A DNA stretch of 64,000 bases from Bradyrhizobium ontarionense (GTDB lineage: Bacteria > Pseudomonadota > Alphaproteobacteria > Rhizobiales > Xanthobacteraceae): assembly GCF_021088345.1 (NCBI RefSeq), contig NZ_CP088156.1, positions 7,555,001-7,619,000 on the forward strand, in the 5' to 3' direction. The notes under the pieces are model-generated. The model ran no database searches, was not told the DNA's origin, and saw nothing but the letters and a program-made list of their open reading frames with translations. This document shows, piece after piece, positions 35,703-45,482 of this stretch (its first letter is position 1; the number at the start of each line of letters is the position of its first letter). The position numbers were made by a program, and so were the translations under genes.

Positions 35703-36593
35703 CTAGTCGACGAACTCTGCGCGCGTGTAGCCTTGCGCATAGAGCAGCGCGGTGAGATCGCCATGATCGATGCGCGCCGCCGCTGCCGCTGAGACCGCGG
35801 GCTTGGCGTGATAGGCGACGCCGAGACCCGCCGCTTCGATCATGCCGAGGTCGTTGGCGCCGTCGCCGACCGCGAGTGTATCGATCTCGTCGAGATCGAA
35901 GGATTCGCGCAGCTCGACCAGGGTGGCGAGCTTGGCGGCGCGGCCGAGGATCGGCTCGCGCACCTCGCCGGTGAACCTGCCGGCGTCGACGACGAGCTCG
36001 TTGGCGCGGTTCTCCTCGAAGCCGATCTTGGCCGCGATCTGGCGGGTGAACAGGGTGAAGCCGCCCGAGATCAGGCAGGTATAGGCGCCGTTGGCGCGCA
36101 TGGTCATGACCAGATGGCGGCCGCCCGGCGTCAGCTTGATGCGCTTGGCCAGGACGTCGTCGACCACGCTGACCGGCAGGTCCTTCAGCAATGCGACGCG
36201 TTCGCGCAACGCCGGCTCGAACGCGATCTCGCCGCGCATCGCCCGCTCGGTGATGGCTGCGACACGCTTCTTGAGACCGGCGAAGTCGGCGAGCTCGTCG
36301 ATGCATTCCTGGCCGATCATGGTGGAATCCATATCGGCGAGAAAAAGCTTCTTGCGTCGGAAGGCCTCGGGCTGCACGACGATGTCGATCGGCATGTCGC
36401 CGCGCAGGTCGCGCAGCCGCGCCTCGATTTTGTGGACCTCGCCTTCGCCGCCGAACGGGATGTCGATGGCGACCTCGTCGTACAGCCAGCGCGGCGTGCC
36501 GGGCGACGGCAGCACGGCCAGGAAGGCCTCCACGATCGTGGTATCAAGCGCGGGATCGGCAGGATTGCAGATGAAGGTGGCGACGAGAGACAT
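35703..36593 (-). CDS. serB: Phosphoserine phosphatase SerB
   Basis: A 296-residue HAD-family enzyme performing the last step of serine synthesis. HAD motif I is [16 protein letters not shown] (nucleophile and acid Asp), motif II lies in CLISGGF, motif III involves the conserved Lys in the [10 protein letters not shown] region, and motif IV is [10 protein letters not shown]. An N-terminal domain of about 85 residues precedes the catalytic core, as in other alphaproteobacterial SerB. The ATG at 36593 is only 3 bases from the divergent miaA start. The frame is open far upstream through miaA, but that part is antisense artefact. Confidence 0.94.
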   Translation of the reverse strand: MSLVATFICNPADPALDTTIVEAFLAVLPSPGTPRWLYDEVAIDIPFGGEGEVHKIEARLRDLRGDMPIDIVVQPEAFRRKKLFLADMDSTMIGQECIDELADFAGLKKRVAAITERAMRGEIAFEPALRERVALLKDLPVSVVDDVLAKRIKLTPGGRHLVMTMRANGAYTCLISGGFTLFTRQIAAKIGFEENRANELVVDAGRFTGEVREPILGRAAKLATLVELRESFDLDEIDTLAVGDGANDLGMIEAAGLGVAYHAKPAVSAAAAARIDHGDLTALLYAQGYTRAEFVD

Positions 36594-36596
36594 CAG

Positions 36597-37523
36597 GTGA
36601 CTTCGCAAGGGAGCAACAAAGCGGTGCTTATCGCAGGGCCGACCGCCAGCGGCAAGTCGGCGCTGGCGCTGGAACTTGCGCAAAAAGCGGGCGGGGTCGT
36701 CATCAACACCGATTCCATGCAGGTCTACCGCGATCTGAGGGTGCTGACGGCGCGGCCGACACGCGACGAAGAGGCGCAGGTGCCGCACCGGCTCTACGGC
36801 CATGTCGATGCCGAATTGAACTACTCGGCAGGCCACTATGTCCGTGACGCCGCAGAGGTTCTCGACGAGATCAGGCGGGCAGGGCGGCTGCCGGTCTTCA
36901 TCGGCGGCACCGGGCTCTATTTCAAGGCGCTGACGCGGGGGCTGTCGGCAGTGCCGCCCGTGCCGGATGCGGTACGCGATGCCGTACGTCTCCGGCTCGA
37001 CCGTGACGGGGTCGAGGCGCTGCATGCGGAGCTCGCGATGCGCGATCCCGCTGCGGGCGAGCGGCTGAACGTGCGGGACCGCACCCGCGTTGCCCGGGCG
37101 CTCGAGGTGATCGAGGCCACCGGTCGGCCATTGGCCGACTGGCATGCCGAGACGACGCCGCCGCTGCTGCCGGAGGGCAGCTATCAGGCCGTGTTCATCG
37201 CGCCGGAGCGCGAGGCGCTCTATGCGCGCATCGACGCGCGTTTCGACGCCATGCTGGACGGCGGGGCATTGGAGGAGGTGGCGCGGCTCGCGGCCCGCGG
37301 CCTCGACCCGCTGCTGCCGGCGATGAAGGCCCATGGCGTGCCGGCGCTGATCCGCCATCTCCGCGGAGAGATCTCGCTGGAGGCGGCGGCTGTCGTCGGC
37401 AAGGCCGACACCCGCCACTACGCCAAGCGGCAGTTCACCTGGTTCCGGCATCAGCTGCCGGAGTTCGAATGGATGGCGCCGGAGGCGGCGCGGGCGTGGG
37501 TGGCGGCGTTGAAAGATTTTTGA
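36597..37523 (+). CDS. miaA: tRNA dimethylallyltransferase MiaA
   Basis: A 308-residue enzyme that adds the dimethylallyl group to A37 of tRNAs reading UNN codons. Seen are the Walker A-like [12 protein letters not shown] (about 14-25), [11 protein letters not shown] with the catalytic Asp, [10 protein letters not shown] and [27 protein letters not shown] is the family's C-terminal block. Start: GTG at 36597 ([14 protein letters not shown]), close to serB in opposite direction. Its TGA stop forms part of the operator-like palindrome of the next toxin-antitoxin operon. Confidence 0.93.
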   Translation: MTSQGSNKAVLIAGPTASGKSALALELAQKAGGVVINTDSMQVYRDLRVLTARPTRDEEAQVPHRLYGHVDAELNYSAGHYVRDAAEVLDEIRRAGRLPVFIGGTGLYFKALTRGLSAVPPVPDAVRDAVRLRLDRDGVEALHAELAMRDPAAGERLNVRDRTRVARALEVIEATGRPLADWHAETTPPLLPEGSYQAVFIAPEREALYARIDARFDAMLDGGALEEVARLAARGLDPLLPAMKAHGVPALIRHLRGEISLEAAAVVGKADTRHYAKRQFTWFRHQLPEFEWMAPEAARAWVAALKDF

Positions 37524-37536
37524 TATCATGATATCA
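37521..37536 (+). promoter_or_regulatory. Operator-like palindrome before fitAB
   Basis: TGATATCATGATATCA is a perfect 16-bp palindrome made of two TGATATCA units. Its first three bases are the miaA stop codon. It lies 18 bases before the antitoxin ATG, where a ribbon-helix-helix antitoxin would autoregulate. Confidence 0.65.
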
Positions 37537-37554
37537 GATCAATGGAGGTTTCTG

Positions 37555-37812
37555 ATGGCTGACATCCTGATCCGCAAAGTCGACGACGCGACCAAGGAGC
37601 TGTTGCGGCTTCGCGCCGAACGGCGCGGCAAGAGCTTGGAAGCTGATCTCCGGGAGACGCTCGAAAAGCTCGCGCGCGAGGAAGCAGAATCGCCGGATGA
37701 TGCTGAGCCATTTGGCAGTTGGCTGGTCGCGATCTCCCGGCCGGGCATCGATCTGGATGAAGCGCTCGATCAGTTGCGCTCTGCACCGATCCGGCCGGCC
37801 GCGCTGGAATGA
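37555..37812 (+). CDS. FitA/VapB-type antitoxin
   Basis: An 85-residue protein. The N-terminal ribbon-helix-helix (ADILIRKVDDATKELLRLRAERRGKSLEADLRETLEKLA) is the FitA type. The acidic C-terminal part (EEAESPDDAEPFGSW) would bind and block the toxin. GGAGG lies 9 bases before the ATG at 37555. The stop overlaps the toxin ATG (ATGA), giving coupled translation and antitoxin-first order, typical of VapBC modules. A palindromic operator lies just upstream. Confidence 0.88.
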   Translation: MADILIRKVDDATKELLRLRAERRGKSLEADLRETLEKLAREEAESPDDAEPFGSWLVAISRPGIDLDEALDQLRSAPIRPAALE

Positions 37813-38234
37813 TCCTGCTCGATACCAATGTGATTTCAGAGGCGTTGAAGCTTGCGCCGTCACCCCAGGTCGTCAGCTGGCTCGACTCGAACTTCGCCGG
37901 CAGCGCGCTGTCGAGCATCACGATCTTTGAGCTCGGTGCTGGGCTCGCGCTGCTCGATGCCGGCAAACGCAGGGATGCGCTGGAGAATGCGATCGCTCGG
38001 ACAGTCAGGCGGTTTGGAAGCCGCATCTATGCGTTCGACGCAGCCGCTGCGCAGGCAGCTGCGCGTTTGCTCGCCCAGGCGAGAACGAACGCACTCCCAC
38101 TACATCAGATTCCCAACAAACTTGCTGACCTGCAGATCGCCGGTATTGCGCGGGCCTATGGTCTCGAGCTCGCGACACGTAACGTCGGCGACTTCGCAGG
38201 ACTAGGGCTTACGCTGATCAATCCCTGGGAGTGA
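37809..38234 (+). CDS. FitB/VapC-type PIN-domain toxin
   Basis: A 141-residue PIN-domain ribonuclease. It starts with MILLDTNVISE (first metal Asp), has IFELGAGLALL (Glu), ADLQIAGIARAYG (Asp) and ends with LATRNVGDFAGLGLTLINPW, the standard FitB pattern, so the acidic active site appears complete. It is expected to cleave RNA when not held by the antitoxin. The overlap with the upstream gene and the end of the cluster at 38234 make this a compact two-gene module between miaA and the ilv leader. Confidence 0.9.
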   Translation: MILLDTNVISEALKLAPSPQVVSWLDSNFAGSALSSITIFELGAGLALLDAGKRRDALENAIARTVRRFGSRIYAFDAAAAQAAARLLAQARTNALPLHQIPNKLADLQIAGIARAYGLELATRNVGDFAGLGLTLINPWE

Positions 38235-38331
38235 TCAGCAGCGAAAATGACATCTGTGTCGCAATTACCGCTCGCCGAAAGGCAAAATCCGCGTTAACCT
38301 GACAAAATCGCGCTGAGCAGCCGGCTTTGCC

Positions 38332-38359
38332 TTGACATTGGGGCATCGCTGGCTATGTT
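38332..38359 (+). promoter_or_regulatory. Sigma-70-type promoter of the ilv leader
   Basis: TTGACA (38332-38337) and TATGTT (38354-38359) are 16 bases apart, placing transcription start near 38366, about 25 bases before the leader-peptide ATG. Confidence 0.75.
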
Positions 38360-38390
38360 CGCGCAACCTTTGGGAAGTTCGCTCGGTATC

Positions 38391-38456
38391 ATGCGCAACA
38401 TTATTACCATTCTCCTTATCGTAGTCGTACCCAGGCGCATCGCCGGGGATGGCTAG
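38391..38456 (+). CDS. ilv operon leader peptide (21 residues)
   Basis: A short frame too small for ordinary gene calling: MRNIITILLIVVVPRRIAGDG, stop TAG. Nine consecutive positions of the I-I-T-I-L-L-I-V-V-V run are isoleucine, leucine or valine apart from one threonine, which are the end products of the operon that follows. A hairpin (GGATGGC/GCCATCC, about 38447-38465) overlaps its 3' end, and a Rho-independent terminator follows 28 bases after the stop. This is the arrangement of ribosome-mediated attenuation, in which stalling at scarce Ile/Leu/Val codons prevents terminator formation. Confidence 0.85.
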   Translation: MRNIITILLIVVVPRRIAGDG

Positions 38457-38483
38457 CGGCCATCCATGATCCGAGCGGTGCGC

Positions 38484-38506
38484 AGGGCCTTCCAGGGCCC
38501 TTTTTT
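38484..38506 (+). terminator. Attenuator terminator of the ilv leader
   Basis: AGGGCC/GGCCCT stem with a 6-base loop followed by TTTTTT. It lies between the leader peptide and ilvI, so it must be read through for ilv expression. Confidence 0.82.
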
Positions 38507-38517
38507 ATTGCCTGGAG

Positions 38518-38645
38518 CTCAACGACCCGAACTGAACAAGACCCAAACTGAACAAGACCCAGACCGAAGCGATCCGACCAAACGACCCTGAACCAAGCGA
38601 CCGAACCGAAACGACCGACCCAGACGACACGCCTCTGACAGAAGC
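38518..38645 (+). other. Thymine-poor quasi-repetitive ilvI leader
   Basis: About 125 bases with only some seven T residues, made of drifting A/C/G units such as AACTGAACAAGACCCA (twice in tandem) and CGACC-GAA pieces. It separates the attenuator terminator from the ilvI ATG. It would be largely unstructured RNA; the function is unknown. Confidence 0.5.
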
Positions 38646-38660
38646 GATCCGGAGCCCACC

Positions 38661-40430
<1,770 letters not shown>

Positions 40431-40468
40431 GGACGGGCTGTGAAGACGGCGCCAACCAAAAACTCCGC

Positions 40469-40568
40469 TGTCATCGCCCGGCTTGACCGGGCGATCCAGT
40501 ACGCCACGGCCATCGTGGGTCTCACGACGGCCGGCGTGTACTGGATGCCCGCCTGCGCGGGCATGACG
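40469..40568. repeat. Intergenic repeat family D, copy 1
   Basis: About 100 bases: TGTCATCGCCCGGCTTGACC, GGGCGATCCAGTACGCC, a variable centre, then GTACTGGATGCCCGCCTGCG and CGGGCATGACG. The outer and inner pieces are inverted relative to each other. A second copy in the same orientation lies at 41601-41699, so the pair flanks the threonine dehydratase-like gene as direct repeats. Confidence 0.8.
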
Positions 40569-40588
40569 ACTGTTATGAGGAGGCGGTC

Positions 40589-41572
40589 GTGTTCACGCTA
40601 GCCGAGCTGGAGCAGGCCCACGCCATCGTCGCCGCCGCGGTGCCGGCGACGCCGGCGCATGCGTGGCCGCTGCTGAGCTCACGGCTCGGCACTGATGTCG
40701 TCGTCAAGCACGAGAACCACACCCCGGCCGGCGCCTTCAAGGTGCGCGGCGGGCTCGTCTATGTCGATAACCTCAAGCGGACGCAGCCCGATGTGCGCGG
40801 CCTGATCACTGCGACGCGCGGCAATCATGGCCAGAGCGTCGCGTTTGCCGGCCGCCGCAACGGCCTGCCGGTGACGATCTATGTTCCGCGCGGCAACTCG
40901 GTCGAGAAGAACCGCGCGATGGCCGCGTTCGGTGCCGAGCTGATCGAGCACGGCAGCGACTTCCAGGAGGCGCGTGAGGAAGCCGGCCGCCACGCTGCAC
41001 GCGAGTCCTTGCAGATGGTGCCGTCGTTCCATCCGGATCTCGTGCGCGGCGTCGCGACCTACGCGCTGGAGCTGTTTCGAACGGCGCCCGATCTCGACGT
41101 GCTGTACGTGCCGATCGGGCAGGGCTCCGGCATCTGCGGCTGCATCCTGGCGCGCGATCTGCTGGGACTGAAGACCGAGATCGTCGGCGTGCAGTCGACG
41201 GAAGCGCCGTCCTACGCGCTGTCGTTTGCCGCGCGCACGGTGGTGACGACCAACAGCGCCGACACCAGCGCCGATGGTCTGGCGACCCGCAGCCCCGATG
41301 CCGATGCGCTCGCGATCATCCTCAAGGGCGCCTCGCGCATCGTCCAGGTCAGCGATGCCGAGATTGCGGACGCCGTCCGCATCCTGTGGACCGACACCCA
41401 CAACCTCGCCGAAGGCGCCGGCGCCGCGCCTCTGGCGGCCGCGCTGCAGGAGAAGCCGAAGCTCGTCGGCAAGCGCGTAGGCCTCGTGCTGTCGGGCGGC
41501 AACATCGATCTCGATCTGTTCAGGCGCTGGGTGATGCCGGCGGCCGCTCCTGCAGAAGCGGGGGCCGCATGA
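40589..41572 (+). CDS. Threonine dehydratase-like PLP enzyme without ACT domain
   Basis: A 327-residue fold-type II PLP enzyme. The PLP lysine is in AGAFKVRGG, the phosphate/substrate loop is TRGNHGQSVAFA, and the Gly-rich cofactor cup is PIGQGSGICGC. No C-terminal regulatory ACT domain is present, so it is like catabolic TdcB or serine/threonine dehydratases rather than feedback-controlled IlvA. It would make 2-oxobutanoate, the entry to isoleucine, matching its place between the acetolactate synthase subunit genes. It is flanked by two copies of the same repeat. Confidence 0.87.
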   Translation: MFTLAELEQAHAIVAAAVPATPAHAWPLLSSRLGTDVVVKHENHTPAGAFKVRGGLVYVDNLKRTQPDVRGLITATRGNHGQSVAFAGRRNGLPVTIYVPRGNSVEKNRAMAAFGAELIEHGSDFQEAREEAGRHAARESLQMVPSFHPDLVRGVATYALELFRTAPDLDVLYVPIGQGSGICGCILARDLLGLKTEIVGVQSTEAPSYALSFAARTVVTTNSADTSADGLATRSPDADALAIILKGASRIVQVSDAEIADAVRILWTDTHNLAEGAGAAPLAAALQEKPKLVGKRVGLVLSGGNIDLDLFRRWVMPAAAPAEAGAA

Positions 41573-41600
41573 AGCGCATTCAGCTCACCACACACACCGT

Positions 41601-41699
41601 TGTCATCGCCCGGCTCGACCGGGCGATCCAGTACGCCGCGGCCACCGTGAGACTCACGGCTGCGGTGAGTACTGGATGCCCGCCTGCGCGGGCATGACG
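41601..41699. repeat. Intergenic repeat family D, copy 2
   Basis: About 99 bases, closely matching the copy at 40469-40568 in the outer blocks (TGTCATCGCCCGGCTCGACC and the GGATGCCCGCCTGCGCGGGC end) with a diverged centre. Same orientation as copy 1. Confidence 0.8.
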
Positions 41700-41722
41700 G
41701 AAGAGGGATAAAGGGGACACCA

Positions 41723-42265
41723 ATGAACCAGCCAGCATCGGCCTATTTCCTCGAAGACCGCCAGGATCCGAACGAGACGCATACACTCTCGGTGCTGGTG
41801 CAGAACGAGCCGGGCGTGCTCGCCCGCGTGATCGGCCTGTTCTCGGGCCGCGGCTACAACATCGAGAGCCTCACCGTCTCCGAGACCGAGAGCCAGAAGC
41901 ATCTGTCGCGCATCACCATCGTGACCACCGGCACGCCAATGGTGATCCAGCAGATCAAGCATCAGCTCGACCGCATGATCCCGGTCTATCGCGTCGTCGA
42001 CATGACCTTGACCAAGCGGGCGATCGAACGCGAGCTCGCGATGGTCAAGGTGCGCGGCACCGGCGAGCCCCGCGTCGAGGCGCTGCGGCTGGCCGATGCG
42101 TTTCGTGCCCGCGTCATCGACGCCACCACGGAAAGCTTTGTGTTCGAGATCACAGGCAACACCGACAAGATCAATCAGTTTATCGATCTGATGCGTCCGC
42201 TCGGCCTGGTCGAGGTCTCCAGGACCGGCGTTGCGGCGATCGGGCGGGGACCGGAGGGGATGTGA
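41723..42265 (+). CDS. ilvH: Acetolactate synthase small subunit
   Basis: A 180-residue regulatory subunit. The N-terminal ACT domain shows HTLSVLVQNEPGVLARVIGLFSGRGYNIESLTVS, the valine-binding region. The C-terminal domain includes ERELAMVKVRG and FVFEITGNTDKINQFIDLMRPLG. It confers valine feedback and full activity on the ilvI product. It is separated from ilvI by about 1.3 kb, an unusual spacing explained by the intervening dehydratase-like gene and repeats. Confidence 0.95.
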   Translation: MNQPASAYFLEDRQDPNETHTLSVLVQNEPGVLARVIGLFSGRGYNIESLTVSETESQKHLSRITIVTTGTPMVIQQIKHQLDRMIPVYRVVDMTLTKRAIERELAMVKVRGTGEPRVEALRLADAFRARVIDATTESFVFEITGNTDKINQFIDLMRPLGLVEVSRTGVAAIGRGPEGM

Positions 42266-42268
42266 GCC

Positions 42269-42958
42269 ATGCTGGCGCGCGACTGGTACTACAACGAACG
42301 GAACCGGATCGGGCTGGATAACGCGGTCGCCGCGATCTATGGCTCGGGCGACGATGCCGACCAGCGCGCCCGCGCCGCGCTGAAGATGCTCGGCGTCAAG
42401 CCCGGCTGGCGGGTGGCCGATGTCGGCTGCGGCAATGGCGTGCTGGCGACCGAGGCGGCGCTGATGGGGGCCGTCGTTGACGCCATCGACATTGCTCCGG
42501 CGATGCTCGCGCTGACCAGGATCTACACCCGCGACCGCCGCGCCGCGGTGCGCACGCAGCCCGCCGGTCTGCTGTCGTTCGCCTATCAGCCGAATTCCTA
42601 TGACCTCATTGCCAGCGAGTTCACGCTGCATCATTTGCCGGATTTCTGGAAGGCGGTGGCGCTGGCGCGGATCTTCGCCGCGCTGAAGCCCGGCGCGCAG
42701 TTCTTCCTGCGCGACATCGTCTATGTCAGCATGCCCGACGGCGCCGAGCGCGGCGTCGAGCAATGGGCCGATTTCAACATCAAGAACCACGATCTCGCCC
42801 GCGACAGCGTCATCACCCATATGCGCGACGAGAACTCGACCTTCGCCTGGGTCATGGAGCGGATGCTGGCCGAGGTCGGCTTCACCATGGTCTCGGCCGA
42901 CTACCACGCGCCGATGCACGCCACGTATGTGCTGCAGAAGCCGGCGGAGCAGGGCTAG
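42269..42958 (+). CDS. Class I SAM-dependent methyltransferase
   Basis: A 229-residue Rossmann-fold methyltransferase. Motif I VADVGCGNGVLATEAAL (about 50-66), the acidic residue VDAIDIAPAML, then the DLIASEFTLHHLPDFWKA motif IV/V region are visible. It starts 3 bases after ilvH, so it is probably in the same transcript. The N-terminal MLARDWYYNERNRIG resembles no family I can name. The methyl acceptor is unknown, and there is no obvious link to branched-chain amino acid synthesis. Confidence 0.82.
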   Translation: MLARDWYYNERNRIGLDNAVAAIYGSGDDADQRARAALKMLGVKPGWRVADVGCGNGVLATEAALMGAVVDAIDIAPAMLALTRIYTRDRRAAVRTQPAGLLSFAYQPNSYDLIASEFTLHHLPDFWKAVALARIFAALKPGAQFFLRDIVYVSMPDGAERGVEQWADFNIKNHDLARDSVITHMRDENSTFAWVMERMLAEVGFTMVSADYHAPMHATYVLQKPAEQG

Positions 42959-43007
42959 CAATGAACGATTCGTGGGTGGCGCACGCTGTTGCGCAGCAGA
43001 CGGTGCG

Positions 43008-43172
43008 CCCCCTCTCCCCGTTCTTACGGGGGCGCGACGAGCTTCGCTCGCGCTGTGAGGGCTGGGGTGAGGGGCAGCCGCACGGGGAGTGTTCGTGGAG
43101 AGACCTGTACCCCCTCACCCGGTTTGCATCTCGCGATGCAAACCGACCTCTCCCCGCAAGCGGGGAGAGGTT
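43008..43172. repeat. Intergenic repeat family E, copy 1
   Basis: Blocks in order are CTCTCCCCGTTCTTACGGGG, GGGTGAGGGGCAG, AGACCTGTACCCCCTCACCC, a TTTGCATC/GATGCAAA stem and CCTCTCCCCGCAAGCGGGGA. The same series recurs at 54465-54626. It contains nested hairpins. It fills the gap between the methyltransferase and LysE genes and explains the spurious open frames there. Confidence 0.8.
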
Positions 43173-43257
43173 AAAGCGCCCGCGCCGCGACAGACGGGCA
43201 TACCTCACCTACGCACGGGGCCTCAGGAATAGTCTCAGTGCGGCGAGAGCATACTGA

Positions 43258-43860
43258 ATGTCCCAGCAGCTCCTCATCGCCTTCGTGACCTTCGCCTTCG
43301 TCATGTCGTTCACGCCGGGGCCGAACAACATCATGCTGCTGTCGTCCGGCGTCACCCACGGCTTCCGCCGCACGGTGCCGCACATGATGGGCGTCAGCTT
43401 CGGCTTCGCCTTCATGGTCGGCGCGGTCGGCTTTGGTTTGGCCGCGGTGTTCATCGGCTACCCTGTGCTGCAGACGGTGCTGAAATATCTCGGCGCCGCC
43501 TACCTGATCTATCTCGCGGTCGCGATCGCGCTCTCGGGCTCGACCAGGCCCGACGAGAACCGTACGCACGGTCCGATGTCGTTCTGGGGTGCGGCGTTGT
43601 TCCAGTGGGTCAACGCCAAGGGCTGGGTGATGGTGATCAGCACCATCACGGCCTATGCCGCGATCGCCAGCTTCCCTGCCAACGTCGCGCTGCAGGTCGC
43701 GATCAGCTTCGTCATGGCCGTGGGCTCGACCATCACTTGGACCCTGTTCGGGACAGCCCTGCGGCCGCTGCTGAGCTCCGAACGCGCGGTGCGCGCCTTC
43801 AATGCCGTGATGGCGGTGCTGCTCTTGGCCTCGCTCTATCCCGTGTTCATGGACGCATGA
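43258..43860 (+). CDS. LysE family amino-acid exporter
   Basis: A 200-residue RhtB/LysE-type transporter with six hydrophobic segments. The signature FVMSFTPGPNNIMLLSSGVTHGFRR is near the N-terminus, followed by PHMMGVSFGFAFMVGAVGFG and KYLGAAYLIYLA. The family exports amino acids or related metabolites across the inner membrane. Its position among ilv genes invites the idea of branched-chain amino acid or intermediate export, but LysE proteins cannot be assigned a substrate from sequence alone. Confidence 0.88.
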   Translation: MSQQLLIAFVTFAFVMSFTPGPNNIMLLSSGVTHGFRRTVPHMMGVSFGFAFMVGAVGFGLAAVFIGYPVLQTVLKYLGAAYLIYLAVAIALSGSTRPDENRTHGPMSFWGAALFQWVNAKGWVMVISTITAYAAIASFPANVALQVAISFVMAVGSTITWTLFGTALRPLLSSERAVRAFNAVMAVLLLASLYPVFMDA

Positions 43861-45030
<1,170 letters not shown>

Positions 45031-45113
45031 GATCGCCCCCCGCGATCGAATCCGAGATCGATGGCGAGAGCCCGCGGTCTCGGCGATCCCAGCGGGACGA
45101 CCGGAGAATCGAA

Positions 45114-45141
45114 AACGGCGGGCCGGGGCCCGCCGTTTTTT
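45114..45141 (+). terminator. Rho-independent terminator after ilvC
   Basis: A 10-bp perfect stem (AACGGCGGGC/GCCCGCCGTT), loop CGGG, then a run of six T and a second T-rich stretch. Confidence 0.88.
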
Positions 45142-45482
45142 GTTTTTTGCGGGAGATTCAGGTCCGGTTAGGACAGCGCGCACCGTAGACGTGAACGAGA
45201 GCCTGCTGACGCACGAGATCAGTGACGTGGCCAATCCGGTCTCCCAAGCTGCCTGAATCTATTCCGCAAGATTCAGCCAATGCTCTCCACATCGGCAATA
45301 CTGATCCAAATTGTTGGGATTTAAATCCCAGACTTTCAAATTCCAAGATGTGATAGAACCAAAAGAAAATCCAATTTCGATTGTTTAACCGAAAATTTCA
45401 TCTTAAGATTGCCAAGTTTTTAGCGGTGCTATCTGCTTCCTTGCTTACTAGCTAGACAGCTCACCTTTTGGATTTCCAATCA
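45142..45482. other. AT-rich upstream region of the NACHT insert
   Basis: Base composition falls sharply after about 45,240. It contains a perfect 16-bp palindrome TGGGATTTAAATCCCA (45315-45330) that could be an operator, and AT-rich tracts suitable for promoters at 45350-45430. A 62-codon minus-strand frame (45158-45346) is open but has no supporting features. Confidence 0.5.

Noticed and set aside
45158..45346. A 62-codon minus-strand frame upstream of the NACHT gene
   Set aside because: Crosses the composition boundary and the palindrome; nothing supports translation.
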